The position numbers and the translations under genes were made by a program. This document shows, piece after piece, positions 8,182-17,939 of a stretch of DNA of 64,000 nucleotides. Source of the stretch: Agromyces sp. Marseille-P2726 (lineage in GTDB: Bacteria; Actinomycetota; Actinomycetes; Actinomycetales; Microbacteriaceae); NCBI RefSeq assembly GCF_902809835.1, contig NZ_CADDWM010000007.1, positions 1 through 64,000 of the forward strand. Reading direction: 5' to 3'. Positions within the stretch are counted from its first letter, which is position 1; each line of letters starts with the position of its first letter. The notes below the pieces were generated by a model. It ran no database searches. It saw nothing but the letters and a program-made list of their open reading frames with translations, and was not told the DNA's origin.

Positions 8182-9525
8182 GTGCAGAACGTGACCCTCA
8201 CCCGCGAACAGGCCGCCGTGTTCCAGGCGATCGAGGGCACCCGCGACCACGTGTTCGTCACGGGTCGCGCAGGCACCGGCAAGTCCACGCTGCTGAACCA
8301 CCTGAACTGGCACACGAACAAGCAGATCGTCATCTGCGCGCCGACCGGGGTGGCCGCCCTGAACGTGGGCGGCCAGACCATCCACTCGCTCTTCCGGTTG
8401 CCCATCGGGGTCATCGCCGACCACCAGATCGACCAGAACGACGCCGTGCGCAAGATCCTGAACGCCATGGACACCCTCGTCGTCGACGAGGTGTCGATGG
8501 TGAACGCCGACCTCATGGACGCGATGGACCGGTCGCTCCGGCAGGCCCGCCAGCGACCGCACGAGGCGTTCGGGGGTGCGCAGGTCGTGCTCTTCGGAGA
8601 CCCGTACCAGTTGGCTCCGGTGCCCGGGGATCTCGACGAGCGGCGGTACTTCGCCGACTCGTACGCGTCGATGTGGTTCTTCGACGCCCGCGTCTGGAAC
8701 GAGGCCGATCTGCGGATCTTCGAGCTTGGCGAGGTGCATCGCCAGCATGACGACGAGTTCAAGGTCATGCTGAACGCGGTGCGGCACGGGCGTGTCACCG
8801 CCGAGATCGCCGGCGTGCTGAACGATGTCGGCGCACGGCGGCCCCTGCCCGAGCACGGAGCGATCACGCTCGCCACCCGCAATGACATGGTCAACCGCAT
8901 CAACGCGACGCAGCTGCATCGACTGCCGGGGCATTCGCAGGCCAGCGAGGCCGAGGTGAACGGCGACTTCGGCGGCCGGGCGTTCCCCGCCGACGAGCGG
9001 CTCGAGCTCAAGGTTGGGGCGCAGGTGATGTTCCTCCGCAACGACACGGCGATCGGCCCCGAGGCGCAGCGGTGGGTGAACGGCACGATCGGCACCGTGA
9101 CCTCGATACGACGGGAGGTGCGGGTCGAGATCGACGGTGAGGAGCACGAGGTCGCACCCGTCACCTGGGAGAAGTACAAGTACGACTGGGACCCCGTGCG
9201 CAAGAAGCTCGAACGGCAGGTCGTCGCCGAGTTCACCCAGTTCCCGTTGCGACTCGCCTGGGCGGTGACGATCCACAAGTCGCAGGGGGCGACGTACGAA
9301 TCGGCGATCGTCGACCTCGGCGCGCGGGTCTTCAGTCCCGGCCAGACGTACGTCGCGCTGAGCCGGCTCACCGCGCTCGACGGCCTCTACCTCAGCCGGC
9401 CGCTGCGCCCGAACGACATCATGGTCGACCGCGACGTGGAGCGGTTCATGTCGGGCGCGGTGCACGAGCTCGGCGGGGCGCTCGACCCACCCGGCACGAC
9501 CGGGCCCACGAGCGAGGCCGAGTAG
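8182..9525 (+). CDS. Pif1/RecD-like superfamily 1 DNA helicase
   Basis: This 447-residue ATPase begins with LTREQAAVFQAIEGT and Walker A GRAGTGKSTL near residues 30-39. The Q/Ia region CAPTGVAALNVGG, Walker B VVDEVSM near 98-104 and the sensor GDPYQLAPV near 142-150 follow. The C-terminal motif AVTIHKSQGATYESAIVD precedes QTYVALSRLT. This set defines Pif1/RecD-type helicases, which unwind DNA 5' to 3'. The GTG at 8182 (VQNVTLTREQ) is preferred because AAGG precedes it and homologues start just before the LTxEQ motif; an in-frame start 75 bp upstream is possible. A TACAGT -10-like hexamer lies near 8101. Confidence 0.87.
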   Translation: MQNVTLTREQAAVFQAIEGTRDHVFVTGRAGTGKSTLLNHLNWHTNKQIVICAPTGVAALNVGGQTIHSLFRLPIGVIADHQIDQNDAVRKILNAMDTLVVDEVSMVNADLMDAMDRSLRQARQRPHEAFGGAQVVLFGDPYQLAPVPGDLDERRYFADSYASMWFFDARVWNEADLRIFELGEVHRQHDDEFKVMLNAVRHGRVTAEIAGVLNDVGARRPLPEHGAITLATRNDMVNRINATQLHRLPGHSQASEAEVNGDFGGRAFPADERLELKVGAQVMFLRNDTAIGPEAQRWVNGTIGTVTSIRREVRVEIDGEEHEVAPVTWEKYKYDWDPVRKKLERQVVAEFTQFPLRLAWAVTIHKSQGATYESAIVDLGARVFSPGQTYVALSRLTALDGLYLSRPLRPNDIMVDRDVERFMSGAVHELGGALDPPGTTGPTSEAE

Positions 9526-9620
9526 CTCACCCGACCCGGTTCGAACGCCGCCCCACGGCGGAAATGGTTGTCGCCACCTCACCGGGTTACAATCACTGCG
9601 GACACACGGCAGGGGGCTCG

Positions 9621-10919
9621 GTGGCTGAACGTCTGCGAAGCACACGACGGCGGGTCCTTCCCGCCGTCGTCGTACTGGCCGCCATCGCGCTCACGGGATG
9701 CACGGGCGGCGGACTCGATCCCGCGGCCCAGTTCGATCCCGTCGACGCCTCGCTGCCCGACGACCTGACCACCGAGCTCGAGGCGGTGCTCGACCAGGCC
9801 GTGCTGCTCAGCGGCTCGAGCGGGGGCGTGGCCGGAGTGTGGGCTCCATGGGCGGGGGAGTGGACGGGAGCCTCGGGTACGGTCGACTTCACCGAGGGCG
9901 CCCCGGCAGTGAAGACCGACACCGAGTTCCGGATGACTGCGGTGACCACCGAGATCACGTGCACGATCCTGCTGCGACTCGTCGACTCCGGCGAGGTCGC
10001 GCTCGACGACGAGGTCGCCGAGTACGTCGACTGGATCCCGGGACTCGACGGCATCACGCTCGAGCAGCTGTGCCGCCACACGTCGGGCCTCGCCGACTAT
10101 TACCCCTCGTTGCGCAGCCACTTCGTCTCGAACCCCGAGCGCAACTGGCCGGTGAACGAACTGCTCTCGAACGGGCTCGCCCTGAGCCGTACCGGCCCGC
10201 CCGGTGAACAGGTGCGGATCTCGCGCACCGGCATCATGCTGCTCACCGAGGCGCTCGAACGGCGCACGGGTCGCTCATGGTCGGAGCTCGCCGAGCAGTA
10301 CGTGTTCGATCCGCTCGGCCTCGAGGACACGCGCCTCCCCGCGCCCGAGGTGATGGAGCACCCGGGGGTGCTCGGCGGCTACTCGGCGGGCATCGCCCAG
10401 ACCGGTGCGGTCGACTGCGCAGTGGTGGTCGACGACTCCGACCAGTCGAGCTCCAGCGGCGGCACGGCGGCCGGCGCGGTGTCGAACCTCGAGGAGACGG
10501 CCAGGCTGAACGAGGCCTTCGCGACGGGCGCGCTCCTCTCGGAGGCGACCGCGCGGGCGCAGTGGACGGTGGTTCCGCTGGGCGGGACGACGCCTGCGTG
10601 GCAGTCGGCGGGCATCGGCGCCCAGCAGTACGGGCCGATGCGTGGAGCGGCCGGTGAGTCGATCGGCGCGTTGTCGGCCGCGTTCACGGATCCCGACACG
10701 GGTCTCACGGTCGTCGTCGCGCTGAACAACTCGACCTCCGGTGCCGATTTCGTACGGGAGGTGGCCTTCGCGCTGGCCTCGCTCGGATCGAAGGCCACCC
10801 CGGCCGACGGGCGCGAGCTTCCGCTGGTCGAGCTGCCCTGGTCGGTCGACCAGGCGACGGCGAAGATGCTGGAGCTGGCGAAGTGCCCGCCGCCCGGCGA
10901 GGCGCCGGCGGCCGGCTGA
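9621..10919 (+). CDS. Secreted lipoprotein with a serine-hydrolase (beta-lactamase class C / DD-peptidase) fold but no catalytic residues
   Basis: A 432-residue lipoprotein: the signal peptide ends in the lipobox LTGC at about residue 30. The serine-hydrolase scaffold is clear from the DSGEVALDDEVAEYV and RHTSGLADYY segments near residues 120-160. Active members carry S-x-x-K inside F-R-x-x-SVTK; here the aligned stretch is FRMTAVTTEI near 101-110, with Ala for Ser and Thr for Lys. The Y-S-N motif reads RISRTG near 195-200 and has no Tyr. All three catalytic groups are therefore missing, so it is probably a cell-surface pseudoenzyme. AGGGGG at 9611-9616 supports the GTG start. Confidence 0.78.
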   Translation: MAERLRSTRRRVLPAVVVLAAIALTGCTGGGLDPAAQFDPVDASLPDDLTTELEAVLDQAVLLSGSSGGVAGVWAPWAGEWTGASGTVDFTEGAPAVKTDTEFRMTAVTTEITCTILLRLVDSGEVALDDEVAEYVDWIPGLDGITLEQLCRHTSGLADYYPSLRSHFVSNPERNWPVNELLSNGLALSRTGPPGEQVRISRTGIMLLTEALERRTGRSWSELAEQYVFDPLGLEDTRLPAPEVMEHPGVLGGYSAGIAQTGAVDCAVVVDDSDQSSSSGGTAAGAVSNLEETARLNEAFATGALLSEATARAQWTVVPLGGTTPAWQSAGIGAQQYGPMRGAAGESIGALSAAFTDPDTGLTVVVALNNSTSGADFVREVAFALASLGSKATPADGRELPLVELPWSVDQATAKMLELAKCPPPGEAPAAG

Positions 10920-10960
10920 CGCCGCAGCGGTCGGCGGGACGAACGCCCAGGGAGGACGCC

Positions 10961-12385
10961 ATGGACGTGCAAGGGGCTCCATCGCCCACCGATTTCGCCG
11001 GCCGGGCAGCCTTCGGACGCGAAGCGCGTCGCCGCGTTCCCCGCTCGAGCCACGCCTCGTGGGTGCCACCCGCCGATCGCTTCGACCCGATCTCGCTGCT
11101 CGAGGAGCAGGCCACCACGCGGGTGCCCGAGCTGGTGCCGATCCGACACGCGCGCATGTCGGTCTCGCCGTTCACCTTCTATCGCGGTGCGGCGCTCGTC
11201 ATGGCGGCCGACCTCGCGGGCACGCCCGTCTCGGGCATCACCACCCAGATCTGCGGCGACGCGCACCTGTCGAACTTCGGGGTGTTCGGCACGCCCGAGC
11301 GCCGGCTGCTGTTCGATATCAACGACTTCGACGAGACCCTGCCGGGGCCATGGGAGTGGGACCTGAAGCGGCTCGTCGTGAGCTTCGAGGTCGCCGGCCG
11401 CCATCGCGGCTTCAGTGACGCGGAACGCGACGCGGTGAACCGTGCGGCGGTGCGGGGGTATCGCACGCGCATGCGCCGTGCTGCCGAGTCGCGAGTGCTC
11501 GAGGCCTGGTACGACCGGCTCGACGCCGAGGCGGCCTCGATGTGGGTTCGTTCCGAGAAGGAGGCCCGTCGCCTCGACAAGCGGTTGGTGAAGCGCACCG
11601 AGGCGGCCCTCGCGAAGGCCCGCGGCCGAGACAGCCTCCGGGCATTCTCGAAGCTCGTCCGCGTCATCGACGGCGAGATGCGGATCGCTGCCGATCCGCC
11701 CCTCATCGTGCCGCTCGAGGACCTTCGTCCAGAGGGCCGCACGCTCGAGGAGGACGTGCAGCAGATGCAGGCGATGCTCGAGAGCTACCAGGCGACACTG
11801 CCCGGTACGCGGCATCCGCTCGCCGAGTTCAGCTACGTGCACATGGCTCGCAAGGTGGTGGGCGTCGGCAGTGTCGGCACGCGCGCGTGGATCGTGCTGC
11901 TGCGCGGTCGCGACGACGCCGACCCGCTGCTGCTCCAGGCGAAGGAGGCGGAGGGGTCGGTGCTCGAGCGGTTCCTGCCGCCCAGCGAGTACCCACAGCA
12001 CGGCGAGCGCGTCGTGCGCGGACAGCGACTCATGCAGGCGGCGAGCGACATCTTCCTCGGGTGGCAGCAGGTGACGGGGTACGACGGCGTGACGCGCGAT
12101 TTCTACCTGCGGCAGCTGCACGACTGGAAGGGCGGTGTCGACGTCGAGATCATGGTTCCCTCGGGTGCTGAGCTCTATGCGAATGCCTGCGGTGAGACCC
12201 TCGCTCGTGCGCATGCGCGTTCAGGGGATCGGGTGTCGATCGCGGCCTACCTCGGCTCGACCGACCGGATGGACCGGGCGCTCGCCGAGTACGCGATCGC
12301 CTACGCCGACCAGAACGAGCGTGACTTCGCGGAGTTCCGTGCGGCGGTCGACTCGGGGCGACTGGAGGCGGCAGCACTCGCCTGA
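10961..12385 (+). CDS. DUF2252 family protein (kinase-like fold)
   Basis: This 474-residue protein of the DUF2252 family is distantly related to aminoglycoside phosphotransferases. The family core is complete: RHARMSVSPFTFYRGAA near residues 62-78, CGDAHLSNFGVFG near 98-110, and FDINDFDET near 119-127. LGWQQVTGYDGVTRDFYLRQ is near the C-terminus. GDAHLxNFG matches the phosphotransferase catalytic loop and NDFDE the metal-binding segment, but no substrate is known. A GGGAGGA ribosome-binding site precedes the ATG. It follows the serine-hydrolase-like lipoprotein by 41 bp and may share its transcript. Confidence 0.87.
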   Translation: MDVQGAPSPTDFAGRAAFGREARRRVPRSSHASWVPPADRFDPISLLEEQATTRVPELVPIRHARMSVSPFTFYRGAALVMAADLAGTPVSGITTQICGDAHLSNFGVFGTPERRLLFDINDFDETLPGPWEWDLKRLVVSFEVAGRHRGFSDAERDAVNRAAVRGYRTRMRRAAESRVLEAWYDRLDAEAASMWVRSEKEARRLDKRLVKRTEAALAKARGRDSLRAFSKLVRVIDGEMRIAADPPLIVPLEDLRPEGRTLEEDVQQMQAMLESYQATLPGTRHPLAEFSYVHMARKVVGVGSVGTRAWIVLLRGRDDADPLLLQAKEAEGSVLERFLPPSEYPQHGERVVRGQRLMQAASDIFLGWQQVTGYDGVTRDFYLRQLHDWKGGVDVEIMVPSGAELYANACGETLARAHARSGDRVSIAAYLGSTDRMDRALAEYAIAYADQNERDFAEFRAAVDSGRLEAAALA

Positions 12386-12455
12386 CGCGACCGGCACGGC
12401 GGGCCGCTCGGAAGGCGACTCCACGTTCCCGCGCCGCTCCGACCCGACCGCCAGG

Positions 12456-14060
12456 TCACCGGGGTCGAGCCGTGGATGATCTCCCGGCGGGCGTGCGCAC
12501 CACGCGGGCGAGCCGCTGCGCGGCACGACGGATGGGCGAGCGGGCATCGGGGAAGGCGCGCACCGGCGGGAACTCCTGACGCGCGCCCTCGGCCTCGAGC
12601 GCGATGGAGCAGACCAGCGTGTTGCGCCCGCCGACGAGCCTGCTGCGCTCGGCATCGAGCCGCCACGTCAGTCGTGCGTCTCGGGCCGGCATGCGGGTCT
12701 GCACGAATGCGCCGCTCTTCGGCTGACGCAGGGAGATCGCGACCCGCGCCCCCTGCGGGACACCGCGCAGGTTCGCACTCACCAGGATGCGGCCCCGACG
12801 GAAGCGGAGCCTGACGTTCTCGAGCGAAGCGTCGAGCGGCGGAGTGGGACGCGCGTGCCATCGCGCCGCGTCCGCCAGCACTCGTGCCCACTCGGCGACG
12901 ACGGCCGCATCCTCGTGCCGCGTTGCTGCCCGCCTCGCCGCCTGTCGCATGCGGCGCTGCACGTCGGACGGCAGGTCGGCGATCCGTCCGATGGCAGCGC
13001 CGGCCGCCGCCCTGTCCCCGTCGGGCACGAGGAACCCGTCGACGCCGTCGTCGATGAGATCGGCCGGCCCGTATGGGATGTCGTAGGCGATGGGAAGGCA
13101 GCCCCGTGACATCGCCTCGGCGAGCACGAGTGGTGCGCCTTCGAACTGGCTGGTCAGGAGGGTCCACGAGGCGTGCCGGAAGGCCTCCGCCGCATCCCGG
13201 CGATGGCCCGCGAAGGAGATGGACTGCTCGAGACCGGCGGCAGCGACGCGCTCGGCGAGCGCCGGAGCCTCAGGTCCGTCGCCGTAGATCGTGAGCGAGA
13301 CCGGCGTACCCGCATCCCGGCGCGCCGCCACGATGTCGACGGCGTGGTCGATGCGCTTGCGTGGGGTGAGGCTGGCGAGCACGACGCCGGCAGTCGGGTC
13401 GCGGTCGTCGTCTGCGGCGTCCGCGGGACCGGCCGCGGGCAGCTCGACCCCGTTCGGCACGACCGCGAGGTTGCCGGGGTCGGACAGGAGCTCCGCGGCA
13501 TCCGCTCGCTGTCGCTCGGTCAGGAAGACCACGGCATCGAACCGCTCGAGGTGCGCGAAGACCGACCGGCGCGATTCCCGCAACAGGCCGAGGGGCCGGT
13601 CGCCGCCCTCGAGGTGCGAGTTGTGCACGACGTGCGCGGTGACGACGCTGGGGCGGCGGTACTGCGCCATGAACCGCGCGGTCGTCTTGCTGTCGACGAT
13701 GGCGAAGGCCGGCTGGTCTCCGATCAGACCGTCGAGCCACGCGGCGTACCGCTCCCACTTCGTCGGCCACTGCCCCGAGAACCTTCCCTCGCGAACGTCT
13801 TCGTGGAGGTTGTGCAACCGGATGCCGGGAATCAACTCGCCCGCATCGATGAGCCGCTGCCGCACGGCGGGGTAATCGGGGCGCTCGTCGAACGTGACGA
13901 CGTCGACCTCTCGGCCTGCCAGCCGGACGAACGCTCGCGACCGGTGCAGGAGGGCCGACGTCATGCCGCCGAAGTCGTCGGGGATGCCCCACGTCACGGC
14001 GAGCAGCCGCCCCTCGGGCAGGCGGACGGTCGACGACCTGGTCGGCGCCTCGTCTCGCAT
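12456..14060 (-). CDS. Family 4 glycosyltransferase (poly(glycerol-phosphate) glucosyltransferase-like)
   Basis: A GT-B fold glycosyltransferase of about 534 residues. The N-terminal Rossmann domain carries WGIPDDFGGMTSALLHRS, the signature of wall teichoic acid glucosyltransferases (TagE-like). The C-terminal GT4 domain has IYGDGPEAPAL and SQFEGAPLVLAEAMSRGCLPIAYD, the EX7E-type nucleotide-sugar site. A C-terminal region of about 110 residues contains a beta-strand-rich part with LRFRRGRILVSANL, which may recognise the acceptor polymer. The ATG at 14060 with GGTGAGG upstream is preferred; an in-frame GTG at 14135 would add 25 residues. It probably decorates cell-wall or surface glycopolymers, but the substrate is unknown. 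Confidence 0.82.
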   Translation of the reverse strand: MRDEAPTRSSTVRLPEGRLLAVTWGIPDDFGGMTSALLHRSRAFVRLAGREVDVVTFDERPDYPAVRQRLIDAGELIPGIRLHNLHEDVREGRFSGQWPTKWERYAAWLDGLIGDQPAFAIVDSKTTARFMAQYRRPSVVTAHVVHNSHLEGGDRPLGLLRESRRSVFAHLERFDAVVFLTERQRADAAELLSDPGNLAVVPNGVELPAAGPADAADDDRDPTAGVVLASLTPRKRIDHAVDIVAARRDAGTPVSLTIYGDGPEAPALAERVAAAGLEQSISFAGHRRDAAEAFRHASWTLLTSQFEGAPLVLAEAMSRGCLPIAYDIPYGPADLIDDGVDGFLVPDGDRAAAGAAIGRIADLPSDVQRRMRQAARRAATRHEDAAVVAEWARVLADAARWHARPTPPLDASLENVRLRFRRGRILVSANLRGVPQGARVAISLRQPKSGAFVQTRMPARDARLTWRLDAERSRLVGGRNTLVCSIALEAEGARQEFPPVRAFPDARSPIRRAAQRLARVVRTPAGRSSTARPR

Positions 14061-14212
14061 CACCTCACCGTACTCACCGCCGCCGTGCCACGGGAACAGG
14101 CGCGCGATCGACCGCCCCAAGCGGAGGCGTTTCACTCGTATTGGGTGATGCCCGCAGCACGGGCAGGGCGGTACGGTGTGGCATCTCGTCCACCGTTCGA
14201 AGGAGAGCCATC

Positions 14213-14590
14213 GTGGTCGGTCCTCGCCCCGGAGGGGTCACACTCGTCGCCATCATCGCCTGGATCAACGGTGTGCTGACGCTCATCACGGGCATCCTCC
14301 TGCTCGTCGGTGGCGCGGCCTCCGACGCCGCACCCGTCATGTGGGTCGCCTGGCTCAGCATCATCATCGGCATCCTGACGATCGCCGTCGGCGTCGGCCT
14401 GCTGCGGGGGAACAACACCGCCCGGATCGTCGCCGCGGTGGTGTTCGCGCTGAACCTCGTCTCCGCCGTGATCACGATGTTCACCGCACCGAACCAGCTC
14501 TGGTCGGCGATCATCTCGGCGGCGCTGGCCGTCATCGGCCTCGTGCTGCTCTTCAGCGAGAAGGCGAACGAGTTCTTCCGCACCGCGTGA
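14213..14590 (+). CDS. Small four-helix membrane protein
   Basis: A 125-residue protein with four hydrophobic helices, near residues 8-30, 44-65, 72-92 and 100-118. It has no catalytic motif. The first helix begins GGVTLVAIIAWINGVLTLI, and similar proteins are frequent in Microbacteriaceae. AAGGAGAG at 14200-14207 defines the GTG start. It precedes the lipoprotein hydrolase gene by 38 bp, so co-transcription is possible. Function unknown. Confidence 0.72.
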   Translation: MVGPRPGGVTLVAIIAWINGVLTLITGILLLVGGAASDAAPVMWVAWLSIIIGILTIAVGVGLLRGNNTARIVAAVVFALNLVSAVITMFTAPNQLWSAIISAALAVIGLVLLFSEKANEFFRTA

Positions 14591-14628
14591 TCGGTGGCCG
14601 GCGGCATCCGGCCGAATCGAGGTGTCCC

Positions 14629-15630
14629 ATGTGGGCGAAGGCGGTCGCCGTGACTGCAGTCGCAGGTGCGGTGATCGCCCTTTCGGGGTGCGCCGCATCG
14701 CCCGACGGGCCCGCTGACGACACGACGACCTCGGCGTCGTCCCAGCCGCCGTCGCCCGAGCTGGACGTGGCCGGCACGTTCGACATCGGCGGCGGACGAC
14801 AGATGTACCTTCAGTGCAGCGGCACCGGCACACCGACCGTCCTGTTCGTGTCGGGGCAGCGTGCCTCCGCCGACGACTGGCTCATCACGGCCGACGGCGT
14901 CGACTCGGCGCCAGTCTTCTCCCTCGTCGCGGAACAGACGCGGGTCTGCTCCTACGACCGGCCGGGAACCCCCGTCGGTGACAGCCCGAGTCGAAGCGAC
15001 CCGGTGCAGCAACCGGCCACCGCGGCAGCCATGGTCGACGACCTGCACGCCCTCCTGGCTGCCGCGGAGATCGCCGAACCGGTCGTGCTCGTCGCCCACT
15101 CCGCAGGCGGTCTCGCGGCGCGCCTCTACGCCTCCACATATCCTGACGAGGTGGCGGGAATGGTGCTCGTCGACGCGCTCTCCGAGGGCCTGCAGGACGC
15201 CATGACGCCCGAGCAGTGGCAGATCCAGATTCCGCTCCTGAGAGGCGACATCGACGCGGCGATCGCCGAGTATCCGCCGCTGGAGTGGGTCGACGCCGAC
15301 ACCAGCTTCGACCAGTTGCGAGCGGCGCCACCCGTGTCGCCGATGCCGCTCATCGTGCTCACCTCCGACGAGCCGATCGGCCCGACCATCCCAGCGCTGA
15401 AAGCGGCCGGGGTGATCGGCGACGAGATCCCCGACGACTTCGGGTATGTGACGGATGCCGCGCGGGCCAAGAGTCAGGCACGGCTCGCCCAGCTCGTGCC
15501 CGGTGCCGTGCACATCACGAAGACCGACAGCGGTCACAACGTGCACTACGAGCAGCCGGCCCTCGTCGCGGAAGCGGTCGTCACCGTGGTCGATCTCGTT
15601 CGTGAGGGGGCGGATTCCGCCGGTGGGTGA
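14629..15630 (+). CDS. Secreted alpha/beta-hydrolase lipoprotein
   Basis: This 333-residue protein has a lipoprotein signal peptide with lipobox LSGC (Cys near residue 21) and a Ser/Thr/Pro-rich linker to about residue 45. The alpha/beta-hydrolase domain shows the oxyanion region VLFVSGQRASADDW, the strand-helix ERxCSYDRPG-type segment VCSYDRPGTPVGDS, and the nucleophile elbow AHSAGG near 146-151. An acidic residue sits in MVLVDALSEG, and the catalytic His is near the end in SGHNVHYEQP. All triad positions are present, so it is likely an active esterase-like enzyme outside the membrane. The substrate is unknown. Confidence 0.83.
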   Translation: MWAKAVAVTAVAGAVIALSGCAASPDGPADDTTTSASSQPPSPELDVAGTFDIGGGRQMYLQCSGTGTPTVLFVSGQRASADDWLITADGVDSAPVFSLVAEQTRVCSYDRPGTPVGDSPSRSDPVQQPATAAAMVDDLHALLAAAEIAEPVVLVAHSAGGLAARLYASTYPDEVAGMVLVDALSEGLQDAMTPEQWQIQIPLLRGDIDAAIAEYPPLEWVDADTSFDQLRAAPPVSPMPLIVLTSDEPIGPTIPALKAAGVIGDEIPDDFGYVTDAARAKSQARLAQLVPGAVHITKTDSGHNVHYEQPALVAEAVVTVVDLVREGADSAGG

Positions 15631-15685
15631 CGCCGACGCCGCGATTGCGAAGGAAGCAGCACGCTTGCACGCGCTCGTCGATCGC

Positions 15686-17935
15686 CTAGCGGATGCCCGA
15701 CCGGAACCCGCGCAGGCGCAGGCTGTTCGTGACGACGAACACGCTCGAGAAGGCCATCGCCGCGCCCGCGAGCATCGGGTTCAGCAGGCCGAACGCGGCC
15801 AGCGGGATGGCAGCGACGTTGTAGGCGAACGCCCAGAACAGGTTGCCCCTGATCGTCCCCAGCGTGCGCCGCGAGAGGCGAATCGCATCCGCCGCCGCGC
15901 GGAGGTCGCCGCGGACGAGGGTGAGGTCGGCGGCCTCGATGGCGACATCCGTTCCGGTTCCCATCGCGAGGCCGAGGTCGGCCTGCGCCAGCGCGGCCGC
16001 GTCGTTCACCCCGTCACCGACCATCGCGACGACCTTGCCTTCGGCCTGCAGGCGTGCGACGACGTCGACCTTGTCGTGCGGCAGCACCTCGGCGATCACC
16101 TCGTCGATCCCGACCTGCCGGGCGACATCGCGGGCGACCGCCGCGTTGTCGCCCGTCAGGAGCACGGGGGAGAGGCCGAGGCGGCGGAACTGCCCGATCG
16201 CTTCGGCGCTCGTCGGCTTGACGCGGTCGGCGACGACCAGCACGCCTCGCGCGGCGCCGTCCCAGGCGACCAGCACGGCGGTGCTGCCCGCCAGTTCGGC
16301 GTCGCGAACGGCCACGTCGAGCTCGTCGGGCACGTCGATCGCCCAGTCCTGCAGCAGGAGGTCGCGACCGACCACGACGAGGTGACCGTCGACGACCCCC
16401 TGCACCCCGCGACCCTCGAGCGCCGTGAACGACTCCACATCGGGCAGCGCGCCGGTGCGTTCGGCTGCCGCGGTGGTGACCGCGCGTGCGATCGGATGTT
16501 CGGATGCCGCCTCCACAGCGCCGCCGTAGCGCAGCACGTCGCGCTCGGCCGTGCCCGCAGCCGTGTGCACCCGAGTGAGCGTCATGGTGCCGGTCGTGAC
16601 CGTGCCCGTCTTGTCGAGCACGATCGTGTCGATCCGGCGGGTCTGCTCGAGGACTTCCGGACCCTTGATCAGGATGCCGAGCTGAGCGCCGCGGCCGGTG
16701 CCGACCAACAGGGCGGTCGGCGTGGCCAGCCCGAGTGCGCACGGGCACGCGATGATGAGCACCGCGACGGCTGCGGTGAAGGCCGCCTCGGGCGGGAACC
16801 CGCCTCCGAGCCACGCCCCGAGGGTCGCGACGGCGAGCGCGATCACGATCGGCACGAACACCCCCGAGACGCGGTCGGCGAGTCGCTGCACCTCGGCCTT
16901 GCCCGATTGCGCGTCCTCGACGAGCCGGGCCATCTGCGCCAGCTGCGTGTCGGACCCGACGCGGCCGGCCCGAACGACGAGTCGCCCACCTGCGTTGACG
17001 GTCGCCCCGATCACCGTGTCGCCTACGGCCACCTCGACCGGAACCGACTCCCCCGTCAGCAGCGAGGTGTCGACGGCGCTGCGCCCCTCGGTGACGACGC
17101 CGTCGGCCGCGATCTTCTCGCCCGGTCGCACGATGAACTCGTCGCCCACGGCGAGCTGCTCCACCGGGATCCGCACCTCCGCGCCGTTGCGACGCACCGC
17201 GACATCCTTCGCTCCGAGCTCGAGCAGCGCCCGCAGTGCCGCGCCCGCCCGCCGCTTGGAGCGCTTCTCGAAGTAGCGTCCGGCCAGCACGAACATCGTC
17301 ACGCCCGCGGCGACTTCGAGGTAGATGTTCGATGCTCCATCGGAGGGAGCGATGGTGAGCTCGAACGGATGCGTCATGCCGGGCATTCCGGCGGTGCCGA
17401 GGAACAGCGCCCAGGTCGACCACAGCAGGGCCGCCATGGTGCCGACGGAGATGAGCGTGTCCATCGTCGCGGTGCCATGGCGCAGATTGACGAGCGCCGC
17501 ACGGTGGAACGGCCACGCGGCCCACAGCACGACCGGTGCGGCCAGCGCGAAGCAGAGCCATTGCCAGTACGTGAACTGCAGGGCCGGGATCATCGACATG
17601 GCGATCACCGGGATGGTCAGCACCACGCTGGCGAGCAGCCGAGTGCGCAGCGACCGCAGCTCGTCATCGCGGGGGTCTCGTGGTTCGGCCCGCGTCGACT
17701 CGCGTGACGGGACCGGCAGCGTCGCCGTGTACCCGGACTTCTCGACCTCGGCGATGAGTTCGGCGGGGTCGTAGCCGGCCGGCGCCTCGACGCGGGCCTG
17801 CTCGGTGGCGTAGTTCACCGTCGCGGTGACCCCGTCGAGCTTGTTCAGCTTCTTCTCGATGCGCATCGCACACGACGCGCACGTCATGCCCCCGATGTCG
17901 AGGTCGAGCCGTCGCGTCGATGTCGTGTCGGTCAT
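15686..17935 (-). CDS. copA: Copper-translocating P1B-type ATPase
   Basis: This 749-residue P-type ATPase exports Cu+ across the cytoplasmic membrane. An N-terminal heavy-metal domain has GMTCASC (Cys19/Cys22). The transmembrane copper site is CPCALG, the phosphorylation site is DKTGTVTTG, and SEHPIARAV is the nucleotide-domain HP motif. [16 protein letters not shown] is the hinge. TGES of the actuator domain is also seen. The ATG at 17935 was chosen because it lies 4 bp after the stop of the preceding gene and just before the metal-binding domain. It is the third gene of a minus-strand copper operon with copZ and a secreted His-rich protein. Confidence 0.93.
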   Translation of the reverse strand: MTDTTSTRRLDLDIGGMTCASCAMRIEKKLNKLDGVTATVNYATEQARVEAPAGYDPAELIAEVEKSGYTATLPVPSRESTRAEPRDPRDDELRSLRTRLLASVVLTIPVIAMSMIPALQFTYWQWLCFALAAPVVLWAAWPFHRAALVNLRHGTATMDTLISVGTMAALLWSTWALFLGTAGMPGMTHPFELTIAPSDGASNIYLEVAAGVTMFVLAGRYFEKRSKRRAGAALRALLELGAKDVAVRRNGAEVRIPVEQLAVGDEFIVRPGEKIAADGVVTEGRSAVDTSLLTGESVPVEVAVGDTVIGATVNAGGRLVVRAGRVGSDTQLAQMARLVEDAQSGKAEVQRLADRVSGVFVPIVIALAVATLGAWLGGGFPPEAAFTAAVAVLIIACPCALGLATPTALLVGTGRGAQLGILIKGPEVLEQTRRIDTIVLDKTGTVTTGTMTLTRVHTAAGTAERDVLRYGGAVEAASEHPIARAVTTAAAERTGALPDVESFTALEGRGVQGVVDGHLVVVGRDLLLQDWAIDVPDELDVAVRDAELAGSTAVLVAWDGAARGVLVVADRVKPTSAEAIGQFRRLGLSPVLLTGDNAAVARDVARQVGIDEVIAEVLPHDKVDVVARLQAEGKVVAMVGDGVNDAAALAQADLGLAMGTGTDVAIEAADLTLVRGDLRAAADAIRLSRRTLGTIRGNLFWAFAYNVAAIPLAAFGLLNPMLAGAAMAFSSVFVVTNSLRLRGFRSGIR

Positions 17936-17939
17936 CAGC

